From: an uncultured Armatimonadota bacterium | GTDB taxonomy: Bacteria > Armatimonadota > Armatimonadia > Armatimonadales > Armatimonadaceae | DNA: 9,754 nt | NCBI GenBank assembly: GCA_903881535.1 | Contig: CAIRTT010000510.1 | Span: forward strand, 1-9,754 | Direction of reading: 5' to 3' | In this document: positions 6,226 to 9,754 of the stretch, piece after piece | Layout of the letters: every line of letters starts with the position of its first letter | Numbering within the stretch: the stretch's first letter is position 1 | Made by a program: the position numbers and the translations under genes | The notes under the pieces: generated by a model | The model's database searches: none | Seen by the model: the letters and a program-made list of their open reading frames with translations, nothing else | Told to the model about the DNA's origin: nothing

Positions 6226-6780
6226 ATGTCGTTCGTTGGCAAACCAGCCCCGGATTTTACTGCGCCTGCATTCTTCCCAGGAGACACTGCTGCATCTGAT
6301 GTCAAGTCACTCTCCCTTACCGACTACCGCGGAAAGTGGGTTGTGTTCTTTTGGTATCCACTCGACTTCACCTTTATCTGCCCAACGGAGATCCTTGCAC
6401 TGTCCGATCGCTTGGATGAGTTTGAAGAGCTCGGCGCAGTGGTTATCGGTGCATCGACCGACTCTGTCTACTCCCACCGTGCATGGGTGCGCACCCCACG
6501 TGGCGAGAATGGTATCGAAGGCACTGCTTACCCGATTATCGCTGATATGACCCAGCAAATCGCTGCAGATTACGGCGTCCTCATTGATGGTGAAGGCAGT
6601 GCCCTGCGCGGCTTGTTCATCATCGACCCAGATGGCGTTGTCAAGCACTCCACCGTCAATGCGTTGAATGTCGGCCGTAATGTGGATGAAGTCATCCGTA
6701 CACTGCAGGCACTGCAGAGCGGTGGACTTTGTGCAGCCAACTGGAAGCCAGGTGCAAAGCACCTTTCCCCTGGTAGCTAA
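6226..6780 (+). CDS. ahpC: 2-Cys peroxiredoxin, AhpC/Prx1 subfamily
   Basis: A 184-residue thiol peroxidase that reduces hydrogen peroxide, organic hydroperoxides and possibly peroxynitrite in the cytoplasm. Seen: GKPAPDFTAPAF (5-16); the active-site segment FYPLDFTFICPTE in the form FWYPLDFTFICPTE (42-55), with peroxidatic Cys52; the AhpC-type DMTQQIAADYGVLIDGEGSALRGLFIIDPDG segment in the second half; and resolving Cys169 in GGLCAANWKPG, where most relatives have VCPANW. Both cysteines make it a typical 2-Cys enzyme. The start is ATG 6226, since AAGGA lies 8 bases upstream and it begins directly with the domain; an in-frame ATG at 6187 would add 13 unlike residues. It is followed after 2 bases by a thioredoxin-like gene and preceded by the Fur-type box, so induction by peroxide or iron limitation is likely but inferred. 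Confidence 0.93.
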   Translation: MSFVGKPAPDFTAPAFFPGDTAASDVKSLSLTDYRGKWVVFFWYPLDFTFICPTEILALSDRLDEFEELGAVVIGASTDSVYSHRAWVRTPRGENGIEGTAYPIIADMTQQIAADYGVLIDGEGSALRGLFIIDPDGVVKHSTVNALNVGRNVDEVIRTLQALQSGGLCAANWKPGAKHLSPGS

Positions 6781-6782
6781 TC

Positions 6783-7235
6783 ATGCCACTTCGCCGTGGC
6801 GCTGAGCTTCCATCGCTTGCAGGCGCAACCGAATGGATAAACGGTGAAACAACGCGGGAGAGCCTTCTTGGCTCTCCCTGCCTTATTCACTTCTGGTCAC
6901 TTTCCTGCTACATCTGCAAGAACAACCTGCCGGCACTGGCAGCGTGGAAGACTAAGTATGGTCCTCTCGGACTCAAAGTCATCGCGGTGCACATGCCACG
7001 CTCTGAAGACGAAACCAACGTCGAGTTAGTAAAAAAGAGCATGCTCGAGCATGGAATCACTGAGAGCTGTGCGATTGACAATATGCATGATGTCAAAGAT
7101 GCCTTCTTAAACGAGGCGGGCTTTGTACCTCATTACTATGTGTTTAACGCAGATGGCATCTTGGAGAGTCGTGCAGCGGGTGATGCTGGTGTTGCGTCCA
7201 TCGATGCGGCGCTGGTTAAGCTGTTTCCAGCCTAA
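6783..7235 (+). CDS. Cytoplasmic thioredoxin-like (TlpA/ResA-type redoxin) protein with CxxC site
   Basis: A 150-residue thioredoxin-fold protein of the AhpC/TSA-redoxin or TlpA/ResA type. Seen: GAELPSLAGATEWINGE (6-22), the usual lead-in strand and loop; the active site HFWSLSCYICKNNLP (36-50) with the redox pair Cys42-Tyr-Ile-Cys45; GLKVIAVHMPRSE (63-75); and GFVPHYYVFNADG (113-125), where Pro116 is the expected cis-proline facing the disulfide. Two more cysteines (33, 96) are present. The residue before the first active-site Cys is Ser rather than the Trp of WCxxC. Unlike many TlpA/ResA proteins it has no signal peptide or membrane anchor, so it should be cytoplasmic. It starts 2 bases after the peroxiredoxin stop, so the two are probably co-expressed, and it may be the electron donor for that peroxiredoxin. 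That role is inferred from position only. Confidence 0.85.
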   Translation: MPLRRGAELPSLAGATEWINGETTRESLLGSPCLIHFWSLSCYICKNNLPALAAWKTKYGPLGLKVIAVHMPRSEDETNVELVKKSMLEHGITESCAIDNMHDVKDAFLNEAGFVPHYYVFNADGILESRAAGDAGVASIDAALVKLFPA

Positions 7236-7250
7236 CATCGCCTAAACATT

Positions 7251-7300
7251 TACGGGAGGTATTCGGGCACTTAAGTCCAATACCTCCCGTAGTGCATTTT
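7251..7300 (+). terminator. Long hairpin after the peroxiredoxin-redoxin pair, possible terminator
   Basis: A perfect 13-base stem, TACGGGAGGTATT (7251-7263) with AATACCTCCCGTA (7279-7291), has a 15-base loop and is followed by GTGCATTTT. The stem is strong, but the T-run is short and begins 5 bases after it, so termination may be partial. The LOG gene's ribosome site begins immediately after, at 7301. Confidence 0.5.
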
Positions 7301-7320
7301 GAGGAGAATTTTGATCACCC

Positions 7321-8103
7321 ATGGACCACTTTTCTGGAAAAACATCTGATGAACGGCTTCTTGCCACACCAACTGCAACGGAAGCATCATTTATTCACAG
7401 CGATCCGTGGAGGGTGCTTAGAATTCAGAGTGAGTTTGTCCGCGGACTGGATGCCCTTGCAGACCTTGGTCCGGCAGTAACGCTCTTTGGGAGTGCCCGA
7501 ACGCGTGTAGGCGATCCCTATTATGCGGCAGCGGTTGATACAGCCCGCCTACTGGGTAAAGAAGGTTATGCCATTGTTACGGGTGGAGGCCCTGGCATCA
7601 TGCAAGCGGCCAATGAAGGCGCAAAGCTTGCGGCGGTCAAGAGTATTGGACTCAACATTGAGCTTCCGTTTGAACAGCATTTGAATCCTTACTGCGATGT
7701 GTCCGTCGACTTTCGTTACTTCTTCGTGCGCAAGGTCATGTTGGTAAAGGTCGCGAGTGCCTTTGTCATCTTCCCCGGTGGTTATGGAACCCTAGATGAG
7801 CTGATGGAAGCCTTGACACTTGTCCAAACGGGTAAGATTTCAAACTTCCCGATTATTCTGTATGGCTCAGACTACTGGAGTGGTTTGGTCAAGTGGCTAA
7901 AAGACACTGTCCTCCCGGATGGCAAAATAAGTGCATCCGACATTGACCTTCTTCGCATCGTGGACACTCCTGAAGCTGTTGTCAACATTGTCAAAGCAAC
8001 AACATCACGGGGTACAGATCACGACCATCAGCTCGATATTGAGCGGGCAAGCCTTGCTGATGTTGCAAAAGCATATGCGCCTCCGCCTTTTGCCGAGCAA
8101 TAA
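7321..8103 (+). CDS. LOG-family protein (TIGR00730; cytokinin-riboside-monophosphate phosphoribohydrolase-like)
   Basis: A 260-residue Rossmann-fold protein of the LOG family, formerly annotated 'lysine decarboxylase-like'. Studied members cut the N-glycosidic bond of nucleoside 5'-monophosphates (AMP, cytokinin or pyrimidine nucleotides), releasing base and ribose 5-phosphate. Seen: TLFGSAR (54-60); VTGGGPGIMQAANEGA (86-101), the nucleotide-binding glycine stretch; FFVRKVML (134-141) with the conserved Arg-Lys; and the signature PGGYGTLDEL (152-161) with its catalytic-type Glu160. About 50 N-terminal residues precede the core, more than in the small LOG proteins, as in the longer bacterial subgroup. 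ATG 7321 is the only usable start because an in-frame TGA lies at 7312; the GAGGAG at 7301-7306 is rather far (14 bases). Substrate among nucleotides is unknown. Confidence 0.88.
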   Translation: MDHFSGKTSDERLLATPTATEASFIHSDPWRVLRIQSEFVRGLDALADLGPAVTLFGSARTRVGDPYYAAAVDTARLLGKEGYAIVTGGGPGIMQAANEGAKLAAVKSIGLNIELPFEQHLNPYCDVSVDFRYFFVRKVMLVKVASAFVIFPGGYGTLDELMEALTLVQTGKISNFPIILYGSDYWSGLVKWLKDTVLPDGKISASDIDLLRIVDTPEAVVNIVKATTSRGTDHDHQLDIERASLADVAKAYAPPPFAEQ

Positions 8104-8120
8104 AGGCGATCAGATCACAG

Positions 8121-8157
8121 AATAAAAAACGGCCCTGATGCGCAAGTATCAGGGCGT
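8121..8157 (-). terminator. Rho-independent terminator of purM, shared with the converging LOG gene
   Basis: An 8-base perfect stem, GCCCTGAT (8132-8139) with ATCAGGGC (8148-8155), has an 8-base loop. On the minus strand it is followed by CGTTTTTTATT, a good U-run, so it ends the purM transcript 22 bases after the stop codon. On the plus strand it sits about 30 bases after the LOG stop and is followed only by GTTTCACATTT, so termination there is weaker. Confidence 0.85.
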
Positions 8158-8176
8158 TTCACATTTCAAAGTAGGC

Positions 8177-9220
8177 TTAGTCGATGAACTGAACACCCTC
8201 ACCTGCAACGACTCGCCCAAGAATGCATGCCTTCTCTCCACTGGCGTTGAGTTCGCTGACAAGACTCTCCGCCTTGGATGCAGGAACAACTACAACCATT
8301 CCAATGCCCATGTTGAATGTCCGCATCATGTCATCCAGAGGAACATTCCCTGCATCCTGAATCAAGTTGAACAGCGCTGGAATCGTCCATGCGCTACGGC
8401 TGATTTCAGCGGCGGTACCATCTGGAAGCGAGCGCGGAATATTATCTACAAACCCACCACCGGTGATATGAGCCATCGCACGGATTTCATGCGACACAAG
8501 CCTCGGAAGCAGCGCGTTCGCATAACATCGGTGAGGAGCAAGAAGCGCAGCTCCGACCGTCGTACCCAAGGCATCCACATATGTCTCGACGGTGTACCCA
8601 GCGACTTCAAACAAGACTTTACGAGCCAGAGAATAGCCGTTGGTGTGGAGACCATCCGATCCAAGCCCGACGAGAACATCCCCCACCTCAACCGTAGAGC
8701 CATCAATGATTGCGGCACGGTCTACGATTCCCACAATGCAGCCGGCGAGGTCATATTCCCCTGCTTGGTACATCCCTGGCATCTCAGCGGTTTCACCGCC
8801 GATGAGAACACATCCGCTCGAGCGGCATCCCTCAGCAAGTCCCTTGACGACATCCGCGGCGACCGACGGTTCGAGTTTGCCAGTGGCGAAGTAGTCAAGG
8901 AAAACCATCGGGCGTGCGCCTTGCACGAGGATGTCATTGATGCAGTGCCAAACGAGATCACGGCCGATGGTGTCATGCTTGTTCATCATGAATGCGACCT
9001 TCAGCTTTGTACCGACGCCATCCATGCTGCTTACAAGGACAGGATCGTTACCCAGCTGTCCGGCAAGTGAGAACATCCCTCCAAATGAACCTACATCCGC
9101 GACAACATTTGCGTTAAATGTCGAACGGATATGCTGCTTCATTTGGCGGACAGCCTCAGTACCGGCATCAATGTCAACGCCAGAATCAGCATATGTGGTT
9201 GTCTTTAGCTCATCGGACAT
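8177..9220 (-). CDS. purM: Phosphoribosylformylglycinamidine cyclo-ligase (AIR synthetase)
   Basis: PurM closes the imidazole ring of purines: FGAM plus ATP gives AIR, ADP and phosphate, the fifth step of de novo purine synthesis in the cytoplasm. The product is 347 residues, against 345 in E. coli. Seen: TYADSGVDIDAG (9-20), the N-terminal family signature; VSSMDGVGTKLKVA (63-76), holding the ATP/metal-binding Asp67 segment; GGETAEMPGMY (141-151), the PurM/PurL superfamily motif; GLHTNGYSLAR in the second domain; and HITGGGFVDNIPR near the C-terminus. The start is ATG 9220, with AGGAGGG (9234-9228) 7 bases before it; the reading frame stays open further upstream but only through the tRNA and terminator. 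It stands alone rather than in a pur cluster. A terminator ends only about 24 bases before the start, so its promoter is not obvious. Confidence 0.97.
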   Translation of the reverse strand: MSDELKTTTYADSGVDIDAGTEAVRQMKQHIRSTFNANVVADVGSFGGMFSLAGQLGNDPVLVSSMDGVGTKLKVAFMMNKHDTIGRDLVWHCINDILVQGARPMVFLDYFATGKLEPSVAADVVKGLAEGCRSSGCVLIGGETAEMPGMYQAGEYDLAGCIVGIVDRAAIIDGSTVEVGDVLVGLGSDGLHTNGYSLARKVLFEVAGYTVETYVDALGTTVGAALLAPHRCYANALLPRLVSHEIRAMAHITGGGFVDNIPRSLPDGTAAEISRSAWTIPALFNLIQDAGNVPLDDMMRTFNMGIGMVVVVPASKAESLVSELNASGEKACILGRVVAGEGVQFID

Positions 9221-9243
9221 GGGGAATCCCTCCTGCCAAACTG

Positions 9244-9274
9244 TCAAATAAAAACCCACCGTGCGCAGTGGGTT
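9244..9274 (-). terminator. Rho-independent terminator between tRNA-Pro and purM
   Basis: On the minus strand AACCCAC (9274-9268) and GTGGGTT (9259-9253) form a 7-base perfect stem with an 8-base loop, followed by TTTATTT. It ends 14 bases downstream of the tRNA 3' end, so the tRNA should be a separate short transcript. No such T-run exists on the plus strand. Some read-through into purM is possible. Confidence 0.8.
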
Positions 9275-9287
9275 GAAAGGGTGAACA

Positions 9288-9361
9288 TCGGGGCGAGAGG
9301 ATTCCGACCTCCGACCTCGGCGACCCGAACGCAGCGCTCCATCAAGCTCACCTACGCCCCG
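9288..9361 (-). tRNA. tRNA-Pro (anticodon CGG), aberrant, possibly a tRNA pseudogene
   Basis: Reading from 9361 to 9288 gives 74 nt that align without gaps to E. coli tRNA-Pro(CGG). The acceptor stem CGGGGCG/CGCCCCG pairs perfectly (7 bp), the discriminator is A, and the anticodon loop TTCGGGT carries CGG (reads CCG). The T stem GGAGG/CCTCT is complete with one G-U pair. CCA is not encoded. Oddities: the D stem GGTG/GAGC has two mismatches, the anticodon stem CTGCG/CGCCG has one, the T loop is TCGGAAT instead of TTCGAAT (T55 to C, C56 to G), and the D loop has A where G19 is expected. G19-C56 and psi55 normally lock the tRNA elbow. A terminator follows, so it is probably transcribed, but normal function in translation is doubtful. 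Confidence 0.75.
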
Positions 9362-9374
9362 GCTATCCTGCCCA

Positions 9375-9390
9375 CTCCACCTGCGTGGAG
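9375..9390. repeat. Short inverted repeat upstream of tRNA-Pro
   Basis: CTCCAC (9375-9380) and GTGGAG (9385-9390) form a perfect 6-base stem with a 4-base loop, 14 bases upstream of the tRNA 5' end. It may be part of the tRNA leader or an operator in this short divergent gap. Confidence 0.4.
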
Positions 9391-9403
9391 CGTTACCGCG
9401 CGA

Positions 9404-9432
9404 TATTATCACGTGGCAATGATGCAAGCAAA
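9404..9432. promoter_or_regulatory. Candidate divergent -10 region for tRNA-Pro (minus) and the kinase-like gene (plus)
   Basis: An AT-rich patch in a GC-richer gap can serve both directions. On the minus strand GATAAT (9410-9405) is preceded at 16 bases by TTTGCT (9432-9427), giving a tRNA leader of roughly 35-40 bases. On the plus strand TATTAT (9404-9409) lies 10 bases before the ATG at 9419, but no good -35 is seen. The assignment is tentative. Confidence 0.35.
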
Positions 9433-9754
9433 GCCTAGCCCGTACGTGCTCATGACAATCGATGCAGGTGGCACAACTGTGCGTTTTCGTCTCGAGTGCG
9501 GTGGTACCCTTCTGAAAGATGATTGGTCAATTGCAGCATCTCCAGATGGACATCCTCCAGAATTTATCAAGTTCTTACCCCAGCCGGACATCGTGGTCGC
9601 GGGAATTACAAAAGTCAGCCGTCCAGGTGTTGTCGATGCTTGGAAACGGGCTTTGGAGTTACATTTTCCTGTTGCACAACATGTAATCGTCCCTGATTTC
9701 GAGCTTGCCGCTTCTGCAGCCATTGACCGTTCGGATGCAGTGATGCTGTTGGCA
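9419..9754 (+). CDS. BadF/BadG/BcrA/BcrD-type ATPase or N-acetylglucosamine-kinase-like protein, N-terminal part (3' end outside window)
   Basis: An open frame of 112 codons runs without a stop to the right edge. The translation has the N-terminal half-domain of an ASKHA-fold (actin/sugar kinase/Hsp70) protein: TIDAGGTTVRFRL (13-25), the phosphate-1 loop that reads DGGGTKT in the BadF/NAGK family; VVAGITKVSRPG, where relatives have a G(L/V)(A/S)G segment; and VIVPDFELAASAAI, where relatives have V.ND...A. Such proteins are either kinases of amino sugars such as N-acetylglucosamine or ATPase activators of dehydratases. The present part lacks the distal adenosine-binding motif, so the two cannot be separated. 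The start is ATG 9419 or the adjacent ATG 9422; ATG 9452 is possible, since it begins right at the phosphate loop. No ribosome-binding site is seen. It diverges from tRNA-Pro across 57 bases. Confidence 0.7.
   Translation, partial: MMQAKPSPYVLMTIDAGGTTVRFRLECGGTLLKDDWSIAASPDGHPPEFIKFLPQPDIVVAGITKVSRPGVVDAWKRALELHFPVAQHVIVPDFELAASAAIDRSDAVMLLA

Noticed and set aside
6307..6762. Minus-strand open frame of 151 codons
   Set aside because: Antisense to the peroxiredoxin, whose catalytic motifs are complete.
8138..9070. Long plus-strand open frame (310 codons)
   Set aside because: It lies entirely antisense to purM, has no recognisable domain and an unlikely composition; purM is unambiguous.
9221..9427. 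Upstream extension of the purM frame by 69 codons
   Set aside because: It would translate through the terminator and tRNA-Pro; ATG 9220 has a near-perfect ribosome site and the conserved N-terminus.
9409..9723. Minus-strand open frame of 104 codons at the right edge
   Set aside because: The plus-strand frame here has an ASKHA phosphate loop and stays open to the window end, so the minus frame is a shadow.
1..9754. CRISPR array, insertion sequence, phage or toxin-antitoxin module
   Set aside because: No regularly spaced direct repeats, transposase or integrase motifs, terminal repeats or small paired toxin-like genes were seen on either strand.

Overview
The window is ordinary bacterial chromosome: densely packed housekeeping genes, moderate GC by eye, GTG/TTG starts alongside ATG, and several gene overlaps of the ATGA type. 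No mobile element, phage gene, CRISPR array or toxin system is visible. The lineage cannot be fixed from the sequence. The MEP isoprenoid pathway (ispE), a 7Fe-type ferredoxin, an eight-cysteine PriA and a bacterial glycosylasparaginase-like enzyme would suit Armatimonadota, Chloroflexota or a related terrabacterial group, but this is only an impression.

Layout. (1) Bases 1-5213, plus strand, is one tight run: the 3' part of ispE, a MobA-like nucleotidyltransferase (4-base overlap), gmk, a glycosylasparaginase-family Ntn hydrolase (4-base overlap with gmk) and priA. It is probably one operon. (2) Bases 5283-5990, minus strand, carries a 7Fe ferredoxin followed by a hot-dog thioesterase, converging on priA. 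(3) Bases 6003-6225 form a divergent control region with a good promoter facing the ferredoxin and a 17-base perfect inverted repeat of Fur/PerR type. (4) Bases 6226-7235, plus strand, hold an AhpC/Prx1 peroxiredoxin and, 2 bases on, a CxxC thioredoxin-like protein, an apparent peroxide-detoxification pair. (5) Bases 7321-8103 hold a LOG/TIGR00730 protein, converging on purM (8177-9220, minus) with a shared hairpin terminator between them. (6) Upstream of purM on the minus strand lie a Rho-independent terminator and a proline tRNA (anticodon CGG) that breaks several nearly invariant tRNA positions. (7) From 9419 to the window end runs the 5' part of a BadF/N-acetylglucosamine-kinase-like ASKHA ATPase gene, open at its 3' end.

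How the genes relate. The first operon mixes isoprenoid, nucleotide, protein or sugar-amide turnover, and replication-restart functions, a grouping typical of housekeeping operons with no single pathway. The clearest functional unit is the redox block: ferredoxin, peroxiredoxin and thioredoxin-like protein around one shared metalloregulator-type operator. I found no convincing unknown multi-gene system. The most unusual item is the aberrant tRNA-Pro.
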